The notes beneath the pieces were generated by a model that saw only the letters and a list, made by a program, of their open reading frames with translations, did no database searches and was not told the origin of the DNA. Below are positions 8,223-16,300 of a stretch of 64,000 nucleotides of DNA, piece by piece (positions within the stretch are counted from its first letter, which is position 1; each line of letters begins with the position of its first letter). Location of the stretch: IMG/VR virus record IMGVR_UViG_3300046167_000825, positions 1-64,000 of that record; one strand, given 5' to 3'. Source of the DNA: a virus. The translations under genes were made by a program, and so were the position numbers.

Positions 8223-8339
8223 ATGACGGATGAACAAATAAAAAAAATAGATGCCCGAGTCAAAAAAGGCGAGGCAACCGAAGAAGACATTGAGATTCTT
8301 ACGGATTACTTCAAACTATTTATGGATGAACTAGGCTGA
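8223..8339 (+). CDS. 38-aa acidic helical protein next to the actin-like gene
   Basis: The frame runs from ATG at 8223 (or ATG at 8214, overlapping the previous stop) to TGA at 8337-8339, and its stop overlaps the next start as TGATG. The product is acidic and helical: MTDEQIKKIDARVKKGEATEE followed by DIEILTDYF and a short end. No SD stands out, so coupling to the actin-like gene is likely. Its tight coupling to that gene makes it a candidate filament partner, but this is only positional. Confidence 0.6.
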   Translation: MTDEQIKKIDARVKKGEATEEDIEILTDYFKLFMDELG

Positions 8340-9526
8340 TGTATTACCAACTGACCAGTGCCATCAAGAGAAGAATGATTCTCGAACTACGGAGATATTG
8401 GGCTTCACACCCCAAGTTTTCTGACCTTGTAGATAACATACAAGGGAAGTACTCTTTTAGAGAACGACCTCAACATGGGATTATCGTTAAGACGGGTTCA
8501 GCCACGAAGGTGAATCTGTCTGCCGATAACTTTCAAGGCACGGTTTGGGCACATTGCACCCTCACTTTGATTGATAACTATGCTGGGACAGCCATTGAAT
8601 GGGTGAGGGAAGACCCTTTCGCCATTAAGAAGCACGGCAAGTTCCCCTCAAAGGCTGGTGTCTATTATATCGAACTAACAGCAGACAATGAGTTCTATGT
8701 CGATCCTCTCCTTGATATTTATCGTGAGCGACTAGATCAGTTGTCCTCAACACAGTTCTCATTACAGAACACACCCCTTGACGGAACTTTAAGAATCTAC
8801 GAGATGCCTAGCAATCTCGTGATGTATGAAACAACGAACTACACCTTTGATAAAGCAACCAACATTGTCACTCTAACCAAACCCCTCCCAGAAGGTTTGT
8901 CTCTGTCTGCTGATTATCGTTACCCCCTTGAATCGAGAGGCCCCTTCCCGATTAAGGCGAACTATTCCAATCGAACTGCCATTGAAGGGGTCATCATTGC
9001 TTTTGGGAGAAGATGCACGAAGGGTGACCGAATGGCGATAATGATTTCCCCTTACCGTGAACCCGTTGCTTTGGAATACGGTGGTCGATGGGAACTGTCA
9101 TTGGACTTCGATATTATCGCTAGAGATGTTTTCGCTCAACAAGAGATATCGGATTCGACTGTCATGTATCTGTGGGCTGTCTCAAGGTCATACCTCGTTA
9201 ATGAAGGTATCAATGTCACGGATGTTTCTCTCGGAGGGGAAAGCGAGGAGGCATACGACCAAACGGGTGACGACTACTATTATATGTCGAACTTCAGTAT
9301 GACAGTCGAAACCGATTGGGCAGTCTATGTTCCCCTCACAGCAAGAATCCGTAGGGTTCTTCCAGAAGACCTCTCTGAAAATCGGAAATCGGCTGGGATG
9401 ACAGACGAAGAATTAGCCACTGAAACCCTAGAAACTCGTTTGAAAGTCGTGGAAGAACTTGGTCTCCGAGAACTGTCTGATCCCTACTTCAAAGGGAAGG
9501 GTGTCAACTTTGAAACCATCAAATAA
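8339..9526 (+). CDS. Neck or tail-completion type virion protein
   Basis: 395 residues beginning MYYQLTSAIKRRMILELRRYW, a helical N-terminus reminiscent of head-tail connector or sheath-stabiliser proteins, followed by a beta-rich body. Residues about 150-200 hold the beta module seen in other virion proteins here (LRIYEMPSNLVMYE ... VTLTKPLPEGLSLSADYRY). Around 215-330 there is a second domain containing FDIIARDVFAQQEISDSTVMYLWAV. The start codon overlaps the stop of the 38-aa gene. It is the last gene before a promoter, so it ends the first structural cluster. A role joining head and tail is inferred from composition and neighbours. Confidence 0.75.
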   Translation: MYYQLTSAIKRRMILELRRYWASHPKFSDLVDNIQGKYSFRERPQHGIIVKTGSATKVNLSADNFQGTVWAHCTLTLIDNYAGTAIEWVREDPFAIKKHGKFPSKAGVYYIELTADNEFYVDPLLDIYRERLDQLSSTQFSLQNTPLDGTLRIYEMPSNLVMYETTNYTFDKATNIVTLTKPLPEGLSLSADYRYPLESRGPFPIKANYSNRTAIEGVIIAFGRRCTKGDRMAIMISPYREPVALEYGGRWELSLDFDIIARDVFAQQEISDSTVMYLWAVSRSYLVNEGINVTDVSLGGESEEAYDQTGDDYYYMSNFSMTVETDWAVYVPLTARIRRVLPEDLSENRKSAGMTDEELATETLETRLKVVEELGLRELSDPYFKGKGVNFETIK

Positions 9527-9536
9527 ACGGTTGCGG

Positions 9537-9564
9537 TTGTAGTTTTAAGAGAGATCCGTATAGG
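9537..9564 (+). promoter_or_regulatory. Accessory-island promoter, copy 1
   Basis: TTGTAG (-35) and TATAGG (-10) are separated by 16 bases (TTTTAAGAGAGATCCG). The block from GTTGCGGTTG to the leader AATCAACATT is shared with copies at 10712 and, on the - strand, 12197. It drives the 9598 gene. Confidence 0.75.
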
Positions 9565-9597
9565 TGTTGCAATCAACATTTATATTCGGAGGCTATT

Positions 9598-10002
9598 ATG
9601 ACTACTTTACAACAACTTGACCAAGCGACACTCCAACGCATTGACGAGGTTATGACTCGTCACTGCTTGGAGATGGCTACCAAGATGGCATCCCCTACTT
9701 GGGAGCGACATATCTATTGGGTGATGACTCTTCAACACTTCTGTGAGTGGGAAGACATCGACAATAACTTTGGTCGCAATCAGTCGATTCTCGGATACCC
9801 AGAGAACATCTATTTTCATCATCAAGGGTGGCTTCACTTTGTGGGTGAGAACAGTTCCCACAAGTTCTTTGCTCAGAAACGGGCGAAGGGGTGGGTTCTC
9901 TTCTCTTTGTGTTGCGACAATGACGAGGTGGGTTTTCATCAAATCACAAGCCCCTCAGCCTATACTGGGAAACTAGGTTGGGATATCGACATCCAAGCCT
10001 AG
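9598..10002 (+). CDS. 134-aa accessory-island protein, unknown
   Basis: Starts at ATG 9598 with a CGGAGG SD and the promoter copy just upstream. The N-terminal half is helical with several His/Met/Trp (RHCLEMATKMASPTWERHIYW), the C-terminal half is beta-type (WVLFSLCCDNDEVGF). The product has no transmembrane segment or recognisable catalytic motif. It sits between late virion genes but with its own sigma70-type promoter, so it is probably expressed at a different time. I do not recognise the family. Confidence 0.75.
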   Translation: MTTLQQLDQATLQRIDEVMTRHCLEMATKMASPTWERHIYWVMTLQHFCEWEDIDNNFGRNQSILGYPENIYFHHQGWLHFVGENSSHKFFAQKRAKGWVLFSLCCDNDEVGFHQITSPSAYTGKLGWDIDIQA

Positions 10003-10015
10003 ACTCATTCTGAGT

Positions 10016-10218
10016 GTGTGAAACCAATTATCCAATCTGCAACTTTTTGAACATTTATGCAAAAAACCAAACAATTTCTGCAAGAAAAATACATAAATCC
10101 GTATTTTTCTGCAAGAAAATGAAAAAAACTGCAAAAATCCGTCAAAAGTTGCAGAAAAATCCATATTTCTGCAAAAAAACCTAAAAAGTTGCAGATCGGA
10201 TTTGGGATTGTTTCACAC
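10016..10218. repeat. Nested, A-rich palindromic region with reiterated CTGCAA units
   Basis: The outer arms (about 10016-10048 and 10183-10218) share GTGTGAAAC and ATCTGCAACTTTTT in inverted orientation. Inside are further inverted pairs: TGCAAGAAAAATAC with GTATTTTTCTGCA, TTGCAGAAA with a matching TTTCTGCAA, and CTGCAA with TTGCAG. CTGCAA or its complement recurs about eight times with A/T tracts between. It contains no open reading frame of note and lies upstream of the 10254 gene. Such architecture fits an origin, a structured RNA or a protein-binding array; which one cannot be told from sequence alone. Confidence 0.7.
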
Positions 10219-10253
10219 CAAAAGTTCTGTATATTTTTCATAAGGAGTTTAAT

Positions 10254-10706
10254 ATGAAAATAGTTAATCACTGTGACAGATGTTCTCGTGAACTCTGTAC
10301 ATGGCAAATGAGCCGTTTCAATACGCAAGACTGTTGCTTTCGCTGTATCGATCTTGAGAAGAAGCACCCTCGTTATCAAGAGGCGTATGAGGCTGAACTT
10401 GCAGAGGTGACTCGTGGGAATCACAACTACAAGGGCATAGGTCTTCCTCGTGACCTTGAAATCCAATCAAAGGTCACTCTCAGCCCCCAGTTCTACTTGG
10501 AGTCCAATGAGCAACTCTTGTTTCTCGGGAACTATTCGGGGGTTGATGCTTATTTTAATCCCGACAAAGGGGAACTTGTCCATAGAGTTCACTCTAGGAC
10601 TCGAACAATTTCTTTGTCTGTTGTTAAAGCCTTGCCGACAGACTCCAACCAATACATCTATTGGGAAGACACCCTACACCTCTTGAAATTATGTGATCTA
10701 GACTAG
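10254..10706 (+). CDS. Zinc-ribbon-like phage protein
   Basis: 150 residues from ATG 10254 with a TAAGGAG SD. The N-terminus has a four-cysteine layout: C-D-R-C at about 8-11, C-T-W-Q-M-S-R-F-N-T, then C-C-F-R-C. It is followed by EKKHPRYQEAYEAE and GNHNYKGIGLPRDL, an order typical of a small phage zinc-ribbon family that I have seen across myoviruses but cannot name. The remaining 100 residues are beta-rich. It lies between the palindromic region and a second copy of the island promoter. A nucleic-acid-binding or regulatory role is plausible, not shown. Confidence 0.8.
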   Translation: MKIVNHCDRCSRELCTWQMSRFNTQDCCFRCIDLEKKHPRYQEAYEAELAEVTRGNHNYKGIGLPRDLEIQSKVTLSPQFYLESNEQLLFLGNYSGVDAYFNPDKGELVHRVHSRTRTISLSVVKALPTDSNQYIYWEDTLHLLKLCDLD

Positions 10707-10711
10707 TGCGG

Positions 10712-10739
10712 TTGCACTTTTAAGAAAGACCCGTATAAG
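10712..10739 (+). promoter_or_regulatory. Accessory-island promoter, copy 2
   Basis: TTGCAC and TATAAG are 16 bases apart (TTTTAAGAAAGACCCG), followed by a leader with AATCAACATT shared with copy 1. It drives the 52-aa gene at 10775. Confidence 0.8.
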
Positions 10740-10774
10740 AAGTGTAAGCAATCAACATTGACTGGGAGGTCATT

Positions 10775-10933
10775 ATGTCTAAGACTGTAAAGCACTATTC
10801 AGAAGCCAAAACCACACGAAGGGAACGAAAGTTCCTCGTGGGCTTTAATCGCTACCACAAGAACTGTGTCAGACGCTTCAACCGTTCTGACCGTCAATCC
10901 ACCAAAGCAACTCTCAAAGCCCTTGTCGGCTGA
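10775..10933 (+). CDS. 52-aa strongly basic protein
   Basis: ATG at 10775 has a GGGAGG SD 7 bases upstream and its own promoter. The product starts MSKTVKHYSEAKTTRRERKF and includes YHKNCVRRFNRSDRQ, with about one third Lys, Arg and His. Such a small basic protein may bind nucleic acid or an acidic host protein; no family is recognised. Confidence 0.75.
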   Translation: MSKTVKHYSEAKTTRRERKFLVGFNRYHKNCVRRFNRSDRQSTKATLKALVG

Positions 10934-10957
10934 GGGGGTTGCCTCTGGTTGGAGGGG

Positions 10958-10983
10958 TAAACAGATTCTTGATAATCTGTTTA
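10958..10983 (+). other. Perfect 10-bp hairpin between the 52-aa and 180-aa genes
   Basis: TAAACAGATT and AATCTGTTTA pair perfectly around a CTTGAT loop. There is no poly-T after it, only TAATAATG. It may be a weak terminator or a stabiliser of the 52-aa transcript. Confidence 0.5.
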
Positions 10984-11013
10984 TAATAATGAGAGAAAGA
11001 AAGGAGCATGACA

Positions 11014-11556
11014 ATGAAACGACATTTACTGGCTTTGTTAAACCGAACTCGTGGGGGACACATGTTCCACGAGGTGCAGAAGCGAATCAACGGAACTCAA
11101 GACTCTGCTGAAATGAGTGCTCAAGAAATGGAACAATGGTATCGGTTCGTGACCAATGCCGTAGAAGATGCCAAGATGTCAGCACAGAATAATCCTCGTG
11201 GTTTTGGTCGATATGCCCAACGAGTTGCTACTCGATATCTTGAAGCGAGAATTGATATGGATGGCACTTTGAAAGATGCCCCTAACAGTCAAGATTGGTG
11301 GGATGGTGTGAGCAATCTTCTGGCTCAGTACGTTTCAAGAAAAAGGGGTCAGAGAGTTACTGATGTGATTCGTGTAGTTCAACCCAATGGTTTCACACAC
11401 AACTGGGGTGGGGTAGAAATCACACTGATCGAGAATAATGGTCGGGTGGATTTTCTTGTTAATGGGAAGAGCCACGGCACATCTAGGCTAAACGATTCTT
11501 ACACCACCAAGAGAATGGTTACAGTTCTTAAAAAGACCTACAAGATATTTAATTGA
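11014..11556 (+). CDS. Accessory protein carrying an internal RVAxRY motif
   Basis: The ATG at 11014 has an AAGGAG SD at normal spacing; the ATG at 11008 is too close to it. 180 residues. Residues 70-78 read RVATRYLEA, matching the tag at the N-termini of the genes at 2328, 40819 and 46368, but here it is internal. Residues about 80-105 contain DAPNSQDWWDGVSNLLAQYV and the C-terminal third is a beta sheet ending TVLKKTYKIFN. The gene is the last + gene of the island and faces three minus-strand genes. I do not recognise a family. Confidence 0.75.
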   Translation: MKRHLLALLNRTRGGHMFHEVQKRINGTQDSAEMSAQEMEQWYRFVTNAVEDAKMSAQNNPRGFGRYAQRVATRYLEARIDMDGTLKDAPNSQDWWDGVSNLLAQYVSRKRGQRVTDVIRVVQPNGFTHNWGGVEITLIENNGRVDFLVNGKSHGTSRLNDSYTTKRMVTVLKKTYKIFN

Positions 11557-11600
11557 AAGAGGGCATCGAACTAATTCGCTTTTCAAGAATCTAAATGACC

Positions 11601-11629
11601 CCCGAAAGGGCTGTGGGTTATGCCCACAG
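11601..11629. other. Hairpins in the convergent gap
   Basis: CTGTGGG-TTATG-CCCACAG is a perfect 7-bp hairpin, preceded by CCC-GAAA-GGG. They lie between the convergent 11014 and 11618 genes; there is no T-run on either strand, so termination may be Rho-dependent or weak. Confidence 0.4.
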
Positions 11630-11803
11630 TGATTCATCCAGCCCGTAGGTCTTATAGATTTCCTCTCCGATTGCCGTTGGTTTCCCCTCAGCATCTGCCC
11701 AACACAGTTCCAAATACAGTGCTTTTTCAAAAGGTGTTAGTTCAGCAGTTGACATGGTCATATATTCGCACCAGTCAATAATGATATTTTTCATTGCAGC
11801 CAT
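11618..11803 (-). CDS. 61-aa accessory protein, unknown
   Basis: Starts at ATG 11803 on the - strand with an AGGAG SD and 6-base spacing. Residues read MAAMKNIIIDWCEYMTM, then PFEKALYLELCWADAEGKP. It is acidic and helical with no membrane segment. It is the third gene in the - operon driven by the promoter near 12197; no family recognised. Confidence 0.65.
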   Translation of the reverse strand: MAAMKNIIIDWCEYMTMSTAELTPFEKALYLELCWADAEGKPTAIGEEIYKTYGLDESLWA

Positions 11804-11812
11804 GATAATCTC

Positions 11813-11932
11813 CTATGGGCATCCGTGTATGCCGAATAAATGTGTGATAGTGTGGAAAAAGAAGTGGATGACACCACCAATGACGGGCAGAGAAGCCAGC
11901 CATAGGTAGTATCGAGTGAGTAGTTCTTTCAT
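11813..11932 (-). CDS. 39-aa single-pass membrane protein
   Basis: Read on the - strand from ATG 11932 to TAG 11813-11815, four bases after the stop of the 67-aa gene. The product is MKELLTRYYLWLAS followed by LPVIGGVIHFFFHTI, a plausible transmembrane helix with several His residues, and ends FGIHGCP. The frame sits neatly between two SD-led genes in the same operon, which supports it being real, though its SD is weak (GGGG). Confidence 0.6.
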   Translation of the reverse strand: MKELLTRYYLWLASLPVIGGVIHFFFHTITHLFGIHGCP

Positions 11933-11935
11933 TGG

Positions 11936-12139
11936 TTACCCCCAGTAGTGATGGTCTGTGTCGCCACAAACATATTGATTTGCAAAGCGTTCTTCCAACT
12001 CAGCCAAGTACGCCTCATCACGAGCCTTGTCCTCAGCGAGTTGTTGTTGATATTGTTCGATGTCACGGTCGATTGCCTCTTGAGCATCGACATCGACATT
12101 GTGAATGGTTGGAATGGTTGGAATGGTTTGAACTGTCAT
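11936..12139 (-). CDS. 67-aa coiled-coil accessory protein
   Basis: Starts at ATG 12139 with a TAGGAG SD. The N-terminus is TIPTIPTIHNVDVDAQEAI, then a Glu/Gln-rich helical stretch (IEQYQQQLAEDKARDEAYL) and FANQYVCGDTDHHYWG at the end. First gene of a - operon whose promoter is the third copy of the island promoter. No family recognised. Confidence 0.7.
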   Translation of the reverse strand: MTVQTIPTIPTIHNVDVDAQEAIDRDIEQYQQQLAEDKARDEAYLAELEERFANQYVCGDTDHHYWG

Positions 12140-12169
12140 GATATTCTCCTATGAATGTGATTGACACTA

Positions 12170-12197
12170 TCTATACGGGTCTTTCTTAAAAGTGCAA
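12170..12197 (-). promoter_or_regulatory. Accessory-island promoter, copy 3 (- strand)
   Basis: Read on the - strand, TTGCAC and TATAGA flank a 16-base spacer TTTTAAGAAAGACCCG, which is identical to copy 2 across the spacer. It drives the 11936-12139, 11813-11932 and 11618-11803 genes. Confidence 0.8.
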
Positions 12198-12234
12198 CCG
12201 CAACAGCCATCAACCTAGAATCTGTTCAGAGGAC

Positions 12235-12260
12235 AAAAAAAATGGGAGGCGAACCTCCCA
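12235..12260 (-). terminator. TTCG-loop terminator (- strand)
   Basis: On the - strand GGGAGG-TTCG-CCTCCC is followed by ATTTTTTTT. It ends the transcript carrying the 12281 and 12460 genes, before the next - promoter. Confidence 0.9.
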
Positions 12261-12280
12261 CTCAAACTCTTTCAATATAT

Positions 12281-12463
12281 CTAAGCGATACGGAACATGT
12301 GTCTTTCAGCAAACGACTTGGCATCCTTGAGCGATTTCGCTTTGTGGATGGCAGACCTATCCCCTCTCTTAAAGAACACCACCCACTTGCTAGAAACCTT
12401 TTCAATCTCATATCTACCACAAGTGACACAGAGGTGGATATCCCGTGTTTTCAGCCAAATCAT
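12281..12463 (-). CDS. 60-aa basic protein with CxxC
   Basis: Starts at ATG 12463, overlapping the stop of the 94-aa gene as ATGA. It reads MIWLKTRDIHLCVTCGRYE and then an SSKWVVFFKRGDRS segment, with a Lys/Arg-rich end. The C-V-T-C pair could bind metal. It looks like a small companion of the upstream gene; no family recognised. Confidence 0.65.
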   Translation of the reverse strand: MIWLKTRDIHLCVTCGRYEIEKVSSKWVVFFKRGDRSAIHKAKSLKDAKSFAERHMFRIA

Positions 12464-12744
12464 ACACGACCCCCTTGAGAATCCAAGATGGTCTTCTCGG
12501 TGTTGTTGAGAACGGCTCTACCACTCTCTCGCACTTTATTACGAACTTCACGGTAGGTGGGGGCTTTGAGATTGAGGGTGTTATCTCCCTCTGGCGTGTG
12601 GATAACGCACTGTGTTGCGAGACCCTTCTGGGTGAAGGTCATAGACCAACCATCACCATTGACGGTGATGTACTCTTGGGTTGTTTCAATATTGACCGTT
12701 TCTCGGTCATTTGTCTTGTTAATTAAAATATGCTCTAGTTTCAT
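12460..12744 (-). CDS. 94-aa accessory protein
   Basis: Starts at ATG 12744 with an AAGGAG SD. Beta-rich N-terminal two-thirds (LEHILINKTNDRETVNIET, then YITVNGDGWSMTFT) and a basic C-terminal helix. It heads a two-gene - operon; a TATAAA at about 12778-12783 (- strand) lies about 40 bases upstream. Family not recognised. Confidence 0.7.
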   Translation of the reverse strand: MKLEHILINKTNDRETVNIETTQEYITVNGDGWSMTFTQKGLATQCVIHTPEGDNTLNLKAPTYREVRNKVRESGRAVLNNTEKTILDSQGGRV

Positions 12745-12853
12745 GGGTAATACTCCTTATGGGGGGGTGACATCTTTTATACGCAAAGCCAAACATAAAA
12801 CGATCCCTCTTTTGAATAATCCCCTTATATATTCTTTGATGTAGGAGAACCTA

Positions 12854-13288
12854 ATGCCCCAATACGAGTTTCAATGTGATGAATGTGGTTTGTTATTCAT
12901 GAAAAAGATGAGTTACGGCAAAGCCAAGTCCATAGATTTCACAGTGGCATGTCAGTGTGGAGTGTCGGTCAGACGGAAGATGACTGCACCCAATTATCAG
13001 TTTTCCCTTACCCCCACCTCCACCGATCCACAAAACACGGGCGTGTATTCATTTGATACAAATGTCGACCGAGTTATTGGAAAGGACTCAGAGGAAAAGT
13101 GGAAAAAAATTGAAAAAAGACAAAAAGAAAAACATTCTCTTTTACGAGACAACCCTAACAAGACTGGCTTTGATATCAGAAGACGACTTGATAACCACTA
13201 CGAAATTGCACCAAGCCAAGAACGCACCGCCTATGAAAAAGGCATGAAGGTTGTGGCTGAGACAAAGAGTAAGGGGAAGAAAATATGA
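12854..13288 (+). CDS. FmdB-type zinc-ribbon phage protein
   Basis: 144 residues starting MPQYEFQCDECGLLF, the classic opening of the FmdB/Zn-ribbon_8 family: C-x2-C at about 8-11 and C-x-C around 33-35. After residue 60 a basic, coiled segment follows (EEKWKKIEKRQKEKH) and then EKGMKVVAETKSKGKKI. The AGGAG SD precedes the ATG at 12854. It lies immediately upstream of the sheath gene. These ribbons usually act as small regulators or assembly factors; its position suggests the latter, inferred only. Confidence 0.8.
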   Translation: MPQYEFQCDECGLLFMKKMSYGKAKSIDFTVACQCGVSVRRKMTAPNYQFSLTPTSTDPQNTGVYSFDTNVDRVIGKDSEEKWKKIEKRQKEKHSLLRDNPNKTGFDIRRRLDNHYEIAPSQERTAYEKGMKVVAETKSKGKKI

Positions 13289-13317
13289 AGTCGATTTCTG
13301 CGTGTCGATAATCGGTC

Positions 13318-13325
13318 TATAAAGT
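13318..13325 (+). promoter_or_regulatory. TATAAA element before the sheath gene
   Basis: TATAAAGT ends 36 bases before the start of the sheath gene at 13362; it resembles the other TATAAA octamers found before virion genes. Possible late promoter by analogy with T4, not confirmed. Confidence 0.3.
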
Positions 13326-13361
13326 AACCATTTCTGACAGAATACATTATGCGAGGTAAAT

Positions 13362-16300
13362 ATGGCATTCCCAAGTTCAATCTATGCACCCCCAAGTGTT
13401 TACACCAAAACCAATTTTGATTCACCTTTGAGTGGAGCATTGGCTGGTGTGAAGATTCCAGTTCTCATTGGAACGGGTAGCGAAATCTTATCACAACCCG
13501 ATCTTGAGTTAGTTCGAGGTTCTAGTTCTAGTGTCGACCAACAAATTGTCCAAGAAGACATGTCGGGTCGCATTGTGGCTTCTGAGTTGGCTTCGGGAGA
13601 AGTCGTTCTCGGTTCTTATGACGGAACAACAAACCAAGTTCAAGTTCGCAACTTCCCGATAGTCACTGGGGATGGTTCTGGAACAACTACCACCAAACCA
13701 AGCGATGTCAGTGTTTCTCTAAATGGAGAACCCGTTGTTGTTTTGGCTATTGATGGAGCGAAGGGATTATTGACACTTTCTGAATCACCGAAAATGGGAG
13801 ATTCTTTGAAGGTGACCTACTTCTTCAATCGAACTGACACTTTGACAACCGATGAGGTTTCTGCTCAAGTTTCTGAGGATTCTGCTTTGGTTTATCTAGC
13901 GAAGGCTGGAAACTATAAAGTATTCCCATCTTCTTCTGATACTCTCCTTCTGACTGTTGATGGGGTTTCCCTCGTAATAACTCTCGTTGGGGATGCTTCA
14001 AATGAAATCACAGCGGCTTCTCTCGTCACTCAGATTAAGTCTGGTGCTGGGGTGACTTCTCTTGATGCCACAACATACACCAACAACGAAGGGAACACTT
14101 CTGTGGCTCTCTCTGCTGATAAAGAGATTGTTGTTGGTAGTGGTTCTGCAAACTCTTCTCTTGGGTTGTCTGCTGGAACATCGACTGGTCGTAACAAGAC
14201 TTTTTATGTCTTCAATGGCCCTATCGTAGATGGTTCTAACGGCGGTGTTACAACTACTGATGTTGCTGATGTGACTGTCAAGGTAGATGGGGTTCAAGTT
14301 ATTCCGTCTAGCGTTGATGGGTTCTCTCGTGCTGTGACTTTATCTGTGCCACCCGCTAATGGAAGCACTGTCACTATCCAATACTATTTCAACACTTGGC
14401 AAGATACCTTTGATTATCTCGCACACACGGGTATCACTGAAGTGACTCTTGCTGGCTTCTCGGCTGGGAAAGGTGATTTCATTCAAGGTGTTGATTTCAT
14501 TCTTAAAGATGACAAGATTCTTTGGGGAACGGGTGTTATCGTTGAAACTTCTGTTTCATCTCAAGGATATTCTCTGTTTGGTGAGAACCAAATCACAGCG
14601 AACTTGGTTGATAACAAAGGATACCTTGAGCCTTGTTCTGCTGTTGTTGATACTTCCGTATCTCCAGCGAAAGAAAGCAAGACCGAGTTCAGACTTCCTT
14701 TCGTACCAACCACTGGAAATGGTCGTGGAACTCCAATCGGGATTTCATTGTTCCAAACAGTATCTAATGGTCGTATTGATCTCCCAACAAATCGCCCCGA
14801 CCTTGTGAAAGCATATTGGGGATTCTCTATTCAAGACGCTCTTGATCGTGGGGAAGTTTCAGTTCTGTCTGTTGATCATGCAAGTGCTTCTATCACTCTC
14901 CGTGACCCAGTTCCTACTGGTGCTATGGTTTGGGCTACACAGTATTACAATGTCATTCAAGATTCTGAGTACTCTGTTGTTTGTGAAACTGCTGGTGTTT
15001 CTGGTGTGGGGACATACTCCATCTCAGACAAGAGTGGTTCTGGACTTGTTATTCCTCAGTTCGTTGCAAAGAGTGCTGGATTATCTACTGTCACTATCGA
15101 GTTCCCAAGTGGGTCTGAATTGTTGAGTGATGTTCGTTATGAAACACCACACAACACCAAGTCCTTCAGTGGTGCAGTCGAAGAAGAAATCACGGTTACT
15201 TTTTCTGACAAAGCAGCAACTCCAGCGGCACATACTTTCAGTTCGACTGGCGAGTTCGCTTTCATTGACGGACAAAGTGATAGCATTGAGATTACAGTTG
15301 ATGGCGTACCCGCTTCTTCTGCTCTTTCTGCTGTGGCACACCAAGCACACATCACTGGTGCAGAACTCGTTTATGGCGATCCCTCTGCTCAAACAATGAA
15401 TGTTTCTGCTGGTCTCGATGATTCTCTCATTCTCACCGTTGATGGTTTGCAAGTTGATGTCACATTGACCTCTGGTGCTACAGTTGCTATCGGTGATTTG
15501 ATTGACGATATCAATATGGCAGTTGATGGTCAGATTCCTCGATTGACTGGTGCGAGCAAGTTCGTGAGTGCTTACGAGATTACGGCAGACAATAGCGATT
15601 TTACAATCAATGTCGATGCTACTCCTCATGCTATCTCCATTGATCTTGGCTCTTACCCTACGGCTTCTGCTCTTGTGACTAACATCCAATCCAAGATCGA
15701 TGCAATTCCCGCTATCGATAGTGGTGCTGGTACAGATGTCAAAGTTGTTGCGGCAGTTGATTCTTCTGGACATATCTACTTTACTTTTGAGCGAGTGGGT
15801 AATGTTGAGAAAGCGAAACTGACTAGTGCAACTCAATGGTTGAAGCAGTTCGGATTCGATGAGAGCGAACTGTTCATCGGTAATGGTCTTGGTGGTTGGT
15901 TCGCTTGTGCGACATTGGACTCAATGCCAACTGTCGGTGGTGACTCGTACTATGACCGTATCATTCTCCGAAACCGTATTCTCCCAGCAGATAAACTAGG
16001 GGAAGCCCAAGCAAGTATTCAGATTGATGTGACGACAGCCCAAGATATTCTAGGGTTATCTATGGCTCAGTATGGTGAGGCACACGCTACCACTACTGTC
16101 AAACCAGCCTCTCTTGTAGGAGAAATCGGTTTAACTGGCTCACAAGCAACTGGTGATGGTGCATACCCACAAGTGACCTTGTATCCAAGTGGTTCTACCA
16201 ATCCTCAGAACAACATCCTTCTTCTGACTATTGATGGAACAACACACGAGGTTGTCTTCACACAGAAAGACGGAACTGCTTTGACTGAATCTGGTCATGA

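Noticed and set aside
11775-11969. 64-aa minus-strand frame overlapping the small accessory genes
   Set aside because: It overlaps three better frames with SDs (11618, 11813 and 11936) and has none of its own.
15081-15836. 251-aa open frame on the - strand inside the sheath gene
   Set aside because: It is Ser/Arg/Asn/Cys-rich with no SD and lies fully opposite the sheath coding region with conserved protein features; it is a shadow.
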